Assembly: GCA_032871835.1 (NCBI GenBank)
Contig: CM065297.1
Location: forward strand, 15,022,098 to 15,086,097
Length of the DNA stretch: 64,000 nt
Direction of reading: 5' to 3'
Source of the DNA: Dipteronia dyeriana
Lineage: Eukaryota; Streptophyta; Magnoliopsida; Sapindales; Sapindaceae
Each line of letters opens with the position of its first letter. The first letter of the stretch is position 1. The notes under the pieces are model-generated. The model was given only the letters and a program-made list of their open reading frames with translations. It was not told the DNA's origin and ran no database searches. Below, in pieces: positions 10,443 through 22,087 of this stretch. Position numbers and translations under genes: made by a program.

Positions 10443-12500
10443 TGTTGGGATTTATGCTCTAAAGATGTAATTTGTAAATGGATTTATGAAATAAAAAAAA
10501 AGTTCAATTCATTCTTGTTGTGTTGTTTATTTTATAACTTGTGCATATATTTAACTTCCAAGATTGCCGGATGTAATCTCGAATTGTGTATATGAGTGTC
10601 ATATACGGATGGATACAGTAAGAGACGTGCAATCTAAAAAGTCCATAGGTAGAAAATAAAACTGGGTACTTTATTTGTGGTTAGTCTATAGTTACGGTCC
10701 ATTTCAAAATCTACGGTGATTCTATCCTAAATCATTCATATGTAGATATGAGAATGGAGGCACCTTGTATGATGTGATCATATAGGACTGAGCTTTGATC
10801 TATAAAAATCTCTCACCAAGATCTGTTTACCGATGAGATTCATATATATCAACTAATGATGGCTATTTATGGGTGATCTTAATCCTGAGTGTCTTATCGA
10901 CTTCTTCAGGTTAAATCGTGGTATTTGATATACCGTGGGTGAGGTCAGATGCATTTCCTGATCAATATACTCCATATGTTGGGATTGCGGTTTGGCTTGT
11001 GGCTGGGAAGGTTTGTACACAATAGAGGAATCCACTCCTTCTTGTGAGAAGTAGATGGTAGTTCCCTTAAGGGTTGATTTGGGGCTTGGACAATATGAGC
11101 ACTCTCCTAATTCCGTGAGGAAAAAAGATTTATTGTTCATTATAAAATTAATGGTACTTAAAGGATGTATGTAATTAAGGGGGGTATGATAGACATTATG
11201 ACCAAACTCTAAATATGAACTACTATGGAGGATCACACCATATGTAATAGCTATATCGATTGACACCGAGTTGTATCGGTCTGTGTAAAAGCGTCTGCAG
11301 TTGAGAGAGTGCAGCTTCGGGTTTTTAGTGGAATAACATCGGAGTTAATAATCTAGGAATATTAATGAAAGAGTTTAATTAATGATTCCGCGGATTATTG
11401 GAGCTCAAAATACTGTGGGTCGATTAGGTTCCCTTGCTAGCCTGATCGATTTCGGTAACAAGGGTCACGGTTAATTAATTGGACTGTCCAATTAATTGTG
11501 TTACAAAAGTGACAAGTATATATTCGGGAATTAATTGAATAATGAGATTATTTAATTAATGAATGTTAATAGTTAAATTAATTAAATAGTTAGATTATTT
11601 AATTATATTGATAATTAAGAATTATTAATTAACTATTAATTAGAGGGTGTTAGTTGATATATGGATTTAGACGAATATAAAATAATAGGATTATTTTATT
11701 TTACTAAATCATTTATCTAAGTATTTTAATTTATGTTTAAATTTAAAATACTTATTATCACTTTTAATATATTAGATATATTTGAAAAGGATAATTAAAA
11801 GATATATATAAATTATAACACAATAAATTGCAATGGATGCAAATTGGTGTGTGCACATTAATAAGTGTTTGTATATGATACAAACAAGGATATATATATA
11901 TATATATAAAAGAGAACACAAAAAAAAAAAGAATTTATATATATATATATATATGCAAGAGCAGGCGTGTGGTATAGATGAGACAAAAGAAAGTTGATTT
12001 TGTCTTTTTTTAGTGTGTACCTGATACACACGTAAAAAAAAGAAAAAAAAAACATAAGTTTTGCATGAGATGCAATTTATGTGTGCGTGAATTCAATACA
12101 CCAAATTGAGAAGAAAGAGTTTCTTCAAGTATTTCTCTACATCCTCCATTCAAGTTCCTGAGACCGTGACACGCCCACATGCAGTTACCATTTCCGGGAG
12201 ACAGCGAGGAAGAACGAGTGGTTCAGACAGAAGCACATCTTAAAGTGAAGGAGTCTCTAAACGTTGGTAAGAGTGGTTCAGATAGAAGCATATCGTAAAG
12301 TGAAGGAGCCTCCAAACGTTGATAAGATTTTCTTCTTCTCTTTATATCGATTTTAATTTCCTATGTTTACATATTATATGTATTAGTTCCGAAAAATAAT
12401 TACGATCCCAAGTTCACTGGTCCCAGATACCGATTATGATCTGTATTAAAAAATTTAAAACTTTACTTCCGCTACGTGACCGGTGAACGGGGTTCCAACA
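10443..12500 (+). mobile_element. 5' LTR of element A2 (family A)
   Basis: TGTTGG at the start and CCAACA at the end, 2058 bp, collinear with 65-2172. The primer-binding site follows at once, so this is the 5' LTR. It has one unit of the 60-bp minisatellite and both units of the 55-bp duplication. Confidence 0.95.
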
Positions 12501-12502
12501 AT

Positions 12503-12513
12503 TGGTATAGAGC
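12503..12513 (+). other. Primer-binding site of A2 (damaged)
   Basis: The sequence tggtatagagc differs from the usual initiator-Met tRNA complement tggtatcagagc by loss of one C. It lies two bases after the LTR, the usual copia spacing. Confidence 0.85.
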
Positions 12514-14194
12514 CAATTTATTTTTCGGAACATGAAGTTGTTTTCGATGCTCCTGCATGTATGAATGTGTAGGCACCATCTATATGATTGTATGAGTGTT
12601 TATAATTAAATTGTTTAATTTAAACATGGTTGATCTTAATTTTTTATGGTACTGTGGATTTAGGGTTTATGGGTTGTATTTTATTATTATTATTATTATT
12701 ATTATATTTTTATTTTACTGTTATTGTGTTGTAAATTAAAAAAACAATTGTAACCTATAAACGAAGAACTGTTCACGGCGGTATTGTTCATGCGTTACTG
12801 TTCACCGATACTGTTCATGCGGTAATGTTCACCGGCACTGTTCACCGGGTACTGTTCATGCACGATTCCGTTGGCAAGTGTTGCCTTGTGTGTTCCGTGC
12901 AGATTTCCCGTTTCGTATTCATGAGATGAATAGGAGTTATCTGAAGAGACTGGAAGATATCTGAAGTTACAAGAAGACCAAGGAATGCCTTGGGGGTAAT
13001 TTTTGTAATTTTAGATTCCAATTTTTTTTAGGTTAAATAATCCACCGTACTCGGTCAATTCATGTATGCTTTATATTATGTTATGATAAAAGCATTGTCA
13101 TGCATACGTATGTCATTCAGATTAGATGTGCCTACACAAATATATTTGATATGTCATACATGCATCATAGCCTGATATTTTATGTATTTTTTTAATGTGA
13201 TTAAAATGGGCAATATACATAAATGGTTATGAATAATTAGATTAGTTTTTTAATGGTTAGAAAACTTAGTAATTCTCAATAATATTAATCTAGTTATTAA
13301 AGAGTTTAATAAGTTAGATTAATATGGTCATTTATTGTAATTATGATTAATATGATTAATTACCTAATAATAAATGATCCAAATACAGTGTTTGGGTTTT
13401 AATAGTTAAAACTTGGTAAACACTAACATAATAATTTGACCTTAGTAAATAGTTTACAAAGGCTTAGATTATTCACTAATAGATTAGATTTTTAATTGTA
13501 AAAAATCATTAATAATTTATTAGTTAATTAGAATTCGTTTCTAATCAGTTAATGCGCTAGATAACTTGATTAAAGTTAGTCGTTTAATTCTATAGAGTCT
13601 AGGTGCATTAACGGTTAAAAGAAAACCCTAATTTTAAAATAGTGAGTGGGAGAGGGATATATGACATATAAATACCGCGGTCTCCATCATTAATTCCACA
13701 CCGTGAGATCCGAGTGGGGCCTCATGACGGTTTTGCTTTCGTCTTCTCTAAGGAGGGTTTCCACAAAGGTCAATACCAAGGTTGACTTCCTAATGGATAG
13801 TATTTCTGAGGGTATTTCGGGTTTGACCGACCCTAAGGCAGCAATTCTCGAGTTAAGCTCGTTAGATCTGAAATGGTGGGTTACACTCACGAAGGTTTTG
13901 ATAAAGTTTGTTAATTAAAAACCTGAATGAATGAATGATGGTTGAGTGATATGGAATAAGAGTTATTCTAAAATATCATTTGATTGAGAATGTCTTGGTC
14001 CAACGAGCAAACACTTGACCGACCCTAAGGAGGCACTTCTTTGTGGTATGCTAGATTGTCGTGGTATAGCAACTAGTTTTAGGGTAGTTCTAGTTTGTTA
14101 AACATGTTCATGCATCATGTTTAAATTTATACCAAAACACTCGCACTTGTTTTGAATATATGACTGAATGGATGTTTTATTTATTTCAGCAATA
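12514..14194 (+). other. Noncoding leader of A2 between primer site and gag
   Basis: About 1.7 kb of AT-rich sequence with an (ATT)n run at 12681-12706 and GTTCA repeats at 12768-12863. A 71-codon upstream frame (13703-13918) has no family resemblance. The words gaccgaccctaagg occur at about 13826 and 14011, suggesting an old internal duplication. Just before gag the sequence ttttatttatttcag (ending 14189) looks like a 3' splice site. Confidence 0.7.
12768..12863. repeat. GTTCA[C/T] short tandem repeats in A2 leader
   Basis: Seven copies of a 12-14 bp unit alternate between ctgttcaccgg-like and ctgttcatgcg-like forms. The block is more GC-rich than its surroundings. Confidence 0.85.
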
Positions 14195-14935
14195 ATGTCT
14201 TCTGCATTACTTCAAATTCTAGCAAACGACAAATTAACTTGTGATAACTACACTAAATGGAAAATTAACATTAATGCAATATTGGTTACCAAAGACCTCA
14301 AGTTTGTGTTTAAGGAGGACTGTCCTCCAGCGTCTGCTCCCAATGCCACAAGAACTATTCGTGAGGCATACGAGCGATGGGTCCCATCTGATGAGAAGGC
14401 CCGAACATATCTGTTGGCTTCTATGACAGACGTGCTTGTCAAAAAGCATGAAGCAATGACTTCAGCATTCGAAATCATGGAATCATTGTAAGCTATGTTT
14501 GGGCAACCCTCCAAGCAAAGCGACATGAAGCTGTTCGTTTCGCTATGCTCGCTCGTAGGAAGGAAGGTACGTCAGTTTGGGAACATGTCCTGAGCATAAT
14601 GTCTTACTTCAACACGGTAGAAGTCAATGAAGGGGCCATTGACGAACCCATTCAAGTGAGCATCATACTGATGACTCTTTCGAAGAGTTTCGATCAATTT
14701 AAGAGCTACTACGGGATAAACAAGTTAAAGTTTAGTCTTACACAGTTGCTCAATGAGCTTGCTACCTTTGAGTCCTTGATAAAAGACAACAAGGGTAATA
14801 CCGATGAGGCAAATGTTGACGAACCATCTTCCTCCTCAAATGATAAAAAAATGAAGAGGTCTGCTGGGAAGGCGAAGGATAAGCCCAAACCTAAGAAAGC
14901 CCAAAGAAATAAGAAGTCCAAAAAAGGTAAATATG
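14195..14935 (+). pseudogene. gag: A2 gag, broken
   Basis: This encodes the copia capsid protein that packages element RNA. I chose ATG 14195 (MSSALLQILANDKL) over the upstream in-frame ATG at 14168 because it follows a splice-like acceptor and begins the typical copia gag sequence. The frame reads YTKWKININAIL and later a coiled/helical region with SVWEHVLSIMSYF and SIILMTLSKSFDQF. A TAA at 14489 and a frameshift near 14519 interrupt it; the frame resumes at about 14520. The C-terminus is lysine-rich (KPKPKKAQRNKKSKK) and runs straight into the protease linker. The CCHC zinc knuckle normally found here is absent, which suggests an internal deletion. Confidence 0.88.
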
Positions 14936-15798
14936 ATTTACTTGTTCTTGAGTCTTGTTTAGTGGAAGATGATTCTTCGCCCTGGATAGTTGATTCAAGG
15001 GCCACTAACCATATGTGTTCTTCTTTACAATGGACTGATTCTTGGAAACAGTTAGAAGAGCAAGCCTTCTCAATGCGTGTGGGGTCAGGGGATGTCGTGT
15101 CGGCACGAGCAGTGGGTGTAATTAGATTACGTTTTTGTAATAATTATATATTGTTGGACAATGTATTTTATATTCCTTGATTTACACGGAATTTGATTTC
15201 CGTTCTTAAGTTGTTAGAACAAAAATATGATGTTTCTTTTAATAATAAGTCTGTTATTATCGGATAGAATGGTCTGAATATTTGTTTAGGAATTAATGAA
15301 AACAATTTGTATGTGTTAAGACTGTTAACACATACTACACTGCTCAATACCAAAATGTTTAAGGTTGAAAAACCAAAAACTAAACGATGTAAGATTTCTC
15401 CAGATAGGGACACGTATCTCTGGCATCTAAGGCTTGGTCATATCAACCTTGACCGGATAGACAAACTAGTAAAAAGCGAACCTTTAAGTGTGTTAAAGGT
15501 TGGCACCTTACCTTTATGTGAATCTTTTCTAGAAGGTAAGATAACTAAGAGACCTTTTACTAGAAAAGAGCTTATTAGAGCTAACGAACCGCTAGATCTT
15601 ATACATACTGATGTCTGCGGACCGATGAATGTTAAAGCTAGAGGTGGTAATGAGTATTATATCACCTTTATAGATGACTACTCAAGATACGGATACGTTT
15701 ACCTAATGCAACGAAAGTCGAAAACATTTGAAATGTTCAAAGAATTTCGAGCTAAAGTTGAGAATCAGATCGGTAGGACTGTTAAGTCACTACGATCG
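14936..15798 (+). pseudogene. pol: A2 pol part 1: protease, pre-integrase zinc domain, start of integrase
   Basis: The aspartic protease motif expected as D-S-G reads DSR (14992-15000). A stop follows at 15178-15180. The GAG-pre-integrase HHCC domain has both His (WHLRLGH, about 15421-15441) but its last Cys is Phe (CESF, codon 15526-15528). The integrase core then starts, with the first catalytic Asp in HTDVCGPM (15610-15612) and FIDDYSRYGYVYLM downstream. The frame ends at VKSLRS, exactly where B1 is inserted, so the second Asp and the Glu are at 25391 onward. The product would have joined element DNA to the host chromosome. Confidence 0.9.
15794..15798. other. Target-site duplication of B1 (gatcg), left copy
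   Basis: gatcg at 15794-15798 is repeated at 25391-25395, directly flanking TG...CA termini. Removing B1 plus one copy restores the integrase reading frame. Confidence 0.97.
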
Positions 15799-17395
15799 TG
15801 AAACAAATATTATGGTGTGTAATATTAATCTAGAGGGGGGGAATAGATTTTAATTAACTTTTACCCAATTTTCGTTTAGAGTCAAGTTGACGAAAATACC
15901 CGTATCTAGTTACAAAGATACAACAAGTGTAATAAATGAGGAAATAGTAAAAACACTTAAGATATACGTGGAAACCCTCTAAATGGGAAAAACCACAGTC
16001 TGATGAGTGCGCCACACTAGAACCTCGAATCCACTAATGATATAGGAATTACAACCTAATCCCAGTTTAATACTTCACCACTACCTAATCCTGGTATAAG
16101 TGAACCTAGTTCATCATGCTTGTGCTTTAAGCTACCTACTCCCGGAAGCAACACAAGTCTTACTTCTCAATGAAGAGATAAAGTGTCCTAAGTGAATATG
16201 TAATGATATTCAATGAACAAACAAGGCTAGGAAACCCTATATGCTTATCTAGGTTAATGAGATGACAATTAATGCAATCCTAGATATCAAGTGCTAAATG
16301 ACATGTTCAAATAGCTTATCTAAACATAGATCTATCAATCAATCCTATTAAGCTATCACAATACAACACTCAATCATGGCATCACAACAATCTCTAATTT
16401 GTATCTAGAAATAATCTAAGAGAATACAATTAATTAAAGAGATGGTTTAGTAAGCAAAACACTTAACTTGTAAGAAGATAGTGAAAAACTTACCAAACAA
16501 GATGTGATGAAGCAGCCCTATCCATAGATGCACTCTAAATGAACTTAGATGATGCAAGATGAAGATTTAATGCTCATGGGAATGCTTTGAGTGATTAAAA
16601 ATGAGTTCTTGGAAGTGTTTTTCCTTTGAAATGTGTTCTAAGGAAGATATGTGATATTCTGAACTCATATACGACCTTAAGGCATTGAGTTATATATATA
16701 TATAAGATCCAATCAAAGTGAGGTCGTTTTGGAAAAAACGTTCCAGCTTCCACTGCGTGCTCTGGTGACGTGCACTGGTCGAGTAGCGCACCACCAGCGC
16801 ACAGCCTATTTTTAAAACAGGTGCTGGATGAGTGGCGCATTTCAGTAGCGCAACACAAGCGCAGATCCTCTGGGAAGTTTACACTGGTGAGGTGCGCTGG
16901 AAAAGTAGCGCACCACCAGCACACGCCTACATTTTTCAACTACGTTCGGGTGCAGCAGCGCAGCTCAGTGGCGCAACACTAGTGACAGGGCACTGTGAAA
17001 GTTGTGCTAGTGAGGTGCGCTGGTCGAGTAGTGCACCACCAGCGCAATGCCTATTTTTCCAACACTCAAATGCACAAAACAATAAGTTCAAGAGTGATGA
17101 AATTGCATCCTATTTTAATGCCTAGCATGACATACAACTTTCATAGCAAGATGGAAATAGGTCAACAAGAGTCAATTAAAATAAAATGCACACAAGAGAA
17201 CACTTAACATATAAGATCAAGAGTTATGCATGAATATGTGAGTGTGTGCAATTATCTCTTCAAAGTAAGTAAGCACATGAATTTTACCTTTGATGCTTCT
17301 CCTCTTGAGGTCTTGAGAGCCTCAGCTACCCTTACATGAACCCCAACAATGTGGTTGTTCACGAAATAAGCCAATCAACAAATGAGGACTTTTCA
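15799..17395 (-). mobile_element. 3' LTR of B1
   Basis: TGAAACAAAT to GACTTTTCA on the plus strand, 1597 bp, collinear with 23896-25390. A purine tract (aaagaggtagat in element sense) abuts it at 17396-17407, identifying the 3' end. It retains the long TATA stretch at 16686-16705, which the 5' LTR has partly lost. Confidence 0.95.
16755..17050. repeat. GC-rich palindromic repeat block in B1 3' LTR
   Basis: Degenerate repeats of gcgctggt, gagtagcgcaccacc and cagcgca; the best unit (17014-17037) has arms ggtgcgct and agtgcacc around a tcga centre. In element orientation the block lies about 50 bp upstream of the TATA stretch, in the presumed U3. Confidence 0.85.
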
Positions 17396-18625
17396 ATCTA
17401 CCTCTTTGGTTATTTCGTGACAAAACCACCACTCACATTGATCCTCCCAAAATAAAATAGTAAAACACTGGGAAGATATTCTACATTACAAAGATATAAA
17501 CATAAAAAAACTTCAAGTCTTCAATCTCTTGTAGAACTATCAACCCTACACGTAAGGCAAGCACAAATACGCTTTCTAAACCAAGTGCATGTGAGAAGAT
17601 CAAGTGACTATAAAACAAAAGCATTTGCATTTAGAAATATAAGTATGATATCATGAAATGCTCATGCAATGCTCCCCCTCAACGGGTTACTCTCCCTACA
17701 TGTGATCTCCCCCTCAAACAAGCAATGCTCCCCCTCAAAGCTAACACACGCTACTCCCCTAACATCACATTGCTAGGTCAATGCTACTCCCCCTTTTTGT
17801 CATGATATAGACAAAGGAGAAGTCCCCAACCGGGTAACTCAAGGCAAAGAAAGAAAAGAGCATACACGATTGTTGCATAATTATATAAGCCACATTTATG
17901 CAACCTCAATTGATAGAAGAGACACAAGGAGAATTATTTGAAAGACAATGTGTGAATCAAAAAAGTGTTTTGCATACAAGACATGTTGCATTCAAGTCCA
18001 AAAACAATGGTATTTGGCAAAGCAAATGACAAAGGTTTCCAATATAATTCAAACCAAATTCACCATTTGACATGAGAGAAGCATGGATATAGAGTTCTTA
18101 TAAATATCAAGTTTTAAAGGCACTATATCCAACTTTATAAACTAAACATGGCATGAGCAACTTTGCACCCTATTTGATTTTTTCGGGAGGATACCCGTAT
18201 GATAATAGCCATGTTCAACTAATAAAGAAAGAGAGACATGGATTAAACATTTTAGTCTCACTAGCATTTTCACACAATGTTGCATTTAACAATTGCAATC
18301 ATCAATTCATGCTTTATCATTTTTCATTAGCATGTCATTTAAGAATCATCATGTAATGGAGATAATTATAGGTCATTTAACATGTACTTCCAATGTATAT
18401 CTCCTAGTCCAAAAATGCATGTTTGAACATAAATATGACATGGATTGTAGTCAAAGCAAAGTCCACACTTATTTAAGAAAATACAATATACTATAAGTGC
18501 AACCAAGCTACTCAAGCAATCAATAAAGAGGTATAAACATATTTTTAAGAAAAAATTGCATGCAACAAGTATACAGTAGCTCTCTTTGCTTGAGTTCCTC
18601 ATATGGGGTCAAAGACCACAACACA
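17396..18625 (-). other. B1 spacer between pol and 3' LTR
   Basis: About 1.2 kb with CCCCCTC tracts on the plus strand at 17685-17795 (GGGGGAG in element sense), collinear with 48421-49694 of B2. It contains a 78-codon minus-strand frame (18366-18602) with a hydrophobic centre (FLKICLYLFIDCLSSLVALI), also seen in B2. Sireviruses can carry an env-like ORF here, but this one is too short to call env. Confidence 0.75.
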
Positions 18626-21600
18626 TCACTCTATTAAACAAATCCCAATAGATCTACTAAGAGTCTTGAATCTAGTAGCATCTAAGAGTTTAGTAAATAG
18701 ATCCGCCAGTTGATCATTGGTACCTACATGCTCAAGTACAATGCATTTGTTCTCAACTAGTTCTCTAATGAAATGATGACGAATGTCAATATGCTTAGTC
18801 CTAGAATGCTGAACCAGATTCTTTGAAATATTAATTGCACTCATGTTATCACAAAAGAGAGTAAGAGTACCTTGATTGAATTCATGGTCAACTAGCATTT
18901 GCTTCATCCGAAGAAGTTGTATGCATCCACTCCCAGTAGCAATGTATTCGGCCTTAGCCGTAGATAAGGAAATCAAATTTAGCCTCTTGCAAAACCAAGA
19001 GACAAGGTTGTTCCCAAGGAAAAAGCAACCGTCCGATGTACTTTTCCTATCATCACAATTTTCTGCCCAATCTGTATCACTAAAGCCTACAAGACTAGCA
19101 TTAGTGTCAAAAGAGTACCGAATCCCATAGTTGGATGTCCTATTCACATATTGAATGATTCTCTTAACAGAAGAGAGATGGGACTCCTTAGGATCCGCTT
19201 GGTACCTAGCACACACACCCACACCCACACTAAATGAGATATCGGGCCTACTTGCGGTCAAATAGAGCAAGCTTCCAATCATGCCACGATATAAAGTTTG
19301 GTCCACATTTTTACCATTAGCATCCTTGCTTAGCTTCAAAGTGGTACTCATGGGTGTATCACAATGTTTGCCACTTTCAAGGCCAAATTTCTTCACTAGG
19401 TTTTTGGCATACTTAGCTTGAGATATGAAAATCCCATCATCCATTTGCTTAATTTGTAAACCTAGAAAGTAACTTAACTCACCAACAAGGTTCATCTCAA
19501 ATTCATGAGACAAGACATCAACAAATTGTTGGACTTTGGTGTCATTTGTCTAGCCAAAGACTATATTATCAACATAGATTCGAGCTATAAAAAGCTTATC
19601 TTTGTTTTTCTTGATGAATAAAGTCTTGTCAACAGTACCCCTAGTGTAGCCATTGTCTATGAGATATTGAGTAAAATGCTCATACCAAGCCCTAGGTGCT
19701 TGTTTCAACCCATACAAAGCTTTCTTGAGGTGATAGACATGGTTAGGGTGGTGAGGATCCACAAACCCTTTGGGTTGCTCAACAAACACTTCCTCTTGAT
19801 AGAAACCATTGAGGAAGGCACTCTTAACATCCATTTGATATAATTTGAACTTGTACAAACAAGAAATGGATAAAAGAAGCCTAATGGACTCAATCCTAGC
19901 AACGGGAGCAAATGTCTCCTCATAGTCAATACCCTCAATTTGAGAGTATCCTTGTGCTACAATCCTAGCCTTGTTTCTCACAATGTTGTCATCCTAATCG
20001 GATTTGTTCCTATATACCCACTTGGTGCCTATCACATTGGTATTCTTAGGCCTAGGAACTAGAGTCCAAACTTCATTCCTTTCAAATTGGTTAAGCTCTT
20101 CTTGCAGAGGAAGAACCCAAAATTCATCTTTTAAGACTTCATCAATTTTCTTGGGTTCTTCCTATGAAAATTAAGACTAGCCATTTGACGCCTAGTCCTA
20201 ACACCCTCACTAACTTCACCAATAATGTCATCTTTGTCATGAAGTTTCCTAACCCATAGAGCAGGTTCTTTTGAGTCCAAGTGAGGAATTCTATCACTAA
20301 GTTGTGCTATGTCATCATCAAGATTAGCCTTTTCAACATTAGAGATATCAACTACCTTCTACAAAGGGGAGTCATCAACTAAATCTACCTCCTCCTCATG
20401 GTCATTAGTTTTAAGCCTAGTATCATCAATGACAACATTAGATGATTCCATTACGGTCTTAGTTCTTAGATTAAAAACTCTATAGGCTATACTATTCAAG
20501 GCATAGCCAATGAAGATACCCTTATCACTTTTAGCATCAAATTTGCCAAGTTGATCACAGTCATTCAAAATGTAGCATTTGCTTCCAAAAGTGTGGAAGT
20601 AGCTAACATTTGGCTTCCTACCTTTCCATAACTCATAGGAGGTTTGCCTAGTGTGGGGCCTAAGAAAAACTCTATTTTCTATGTAGCATGCCGTATTGAC
20701 GGCTTCAGCCCAAAGATTCCTTGGGACATTATTTCTAAGCAATATCACACGGGCCATTTCTTGAAGAACCCTATTTTTTTCTCTCAAAAACTCCATTTTA
20801 TTGAGGTGTCCTAGGAGCCGAAAACTCATTAGAAATGCCTAGACTATTGCAAAAGTTTTAAAGTGGGCATTCTCAAATTCCTTCCCATGGTCACTCCTAA
20901 TTCTCTTAATGCTTTTAATCTTGGAGTTCATTTCATTTTGAATTTTAGAGCAAAGCATTTTAAACTTGTCAAAAGTTTCAGATTTTTCTCCAAGGAAATA
21001 GGTCCATGTGTACCTAGAGAAGTCATCTACACACACAAATATGTATCTCTTTCCACCTAAACTCTCGGTTTTCATAGGATCCATAAGATCCATGTGGAGA
21101 AGCTATAGAGGTTCTTTGGTGGTTATATACTTGCCCTTTTTGTGCATACTTTTAGTTTGTTTCCCTTATTGGCAAGGTCCACAAACACCATTAACCTTAT
21201 TCCCAAGCTTGGGAAGGCCTCGCACAACATTGAACTTATCTAAGAGTCTTAAATCCCTAAAGTTCATGTGACCAAGTCTCTATTTGTTCATCCTTGGACA
21301 CATTACAAAACACACTCCTAGCCTCAAGACAATAGCAATTGTCATTAGACTTTATACCTTTTAACAAGGTTTGTCCATTAGGCAATAGGATAGAACAATC
21401 ATTTTTCCTAAACAAGACGGAGAGTCCATCATCACTAAGATGTGAAATGCTTATCAAATTGGCTTTTAGGCCATCAACATACAAAGCATTAGATAAGGAG
21501 GGTAATCCGGGAATGGAAATGGTTCCCTTTCTTTTGACCTTCTTTTTGGATCCATCACGAAAGGTGACATTTTCTCCCTCCTCCATCACAAGAGTCTCAA

Positions 21601-22087
21601 ATAAACTCTTATTTCCAGTCATGTGCCTAGAGCACCCACTATCCAAATACCAAAAATCACAAGAATAAGCTTTCAAAGCAATTTGTGCAACATGGCAAAA
21701 GTGTTCATCCTCTCTAATCCACCTAGTTGCATTATTTTTCTTCCTAGTGGTCATTGGTATATGGGCTCTAAATGTCCTAGGATCATGCAAAGGTGTTCCA
21801 TTTTTCCTAGTGACATGCATCATGGCTCTAGATTTCTTAGGATCATGCATCATGGCTCTAGATGTCCTAGGATCATGCTTCATGGCTATAGCCTTTTTCT
21901 TTTCTATCATGCTTTCAATCCTACACAAATTGATATACCTAAAGCAATTTGGTTTAATGTGACCATCAATACCACAAAAATGACATGTAGGTACAAAGTT
22001 AGAAATTATACCCTATTCTTAAGGATGCATTGGAGCCTTCCCATGTCTTTGTGGTTGTCTTGCTTGTTGTTGAGGAGCTTTCCTTCT
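18626..22087 (-). pseudogene. pol: B1 pol: protease, integrase, reverse transcriptase, RNase H
   Basis: In element order: protease DSG intact (FWYLDSGCSRHMTGN, 21635-21643); the pre-integrase zinc region is damaged by a stop near 21250; the integrase core (20839-21093) has MDLMDP and RSDHGKEF. The sequence around the catalytic Glu carries a CAA-to-TAA change and a frameshift near 20785-20800. Reverse transcriptase follows (19550-19981) with KSAFLNG and [13 protein letters not shown], but its active site reads YVDN, not YVDD (19565-19576), and a stop follows at once. RNase H (18626-19513) keeps SDTDW and FCDNMSAIN, but its catalytic Glu is Lys in STAKAEY (18953-18955). The last codons are LIE-stop at 18626. 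This is a dead copy whose order and sequence match B2 pol. Confidence 0.93.

Noticed and set aside
10853..11266. 137-codon minus-strand ORF in the A2 5' LTR
   Set aside because: Located entirely in LTR; the matching part of the 65-2172 LTR has stops, so it is a chance frame.
13703..13918. 71-codon plus-strand ORF in the A2 leader
   Set aside because: No family resemblance and an equally long frame on the other strand; kept only as a note in the leader.
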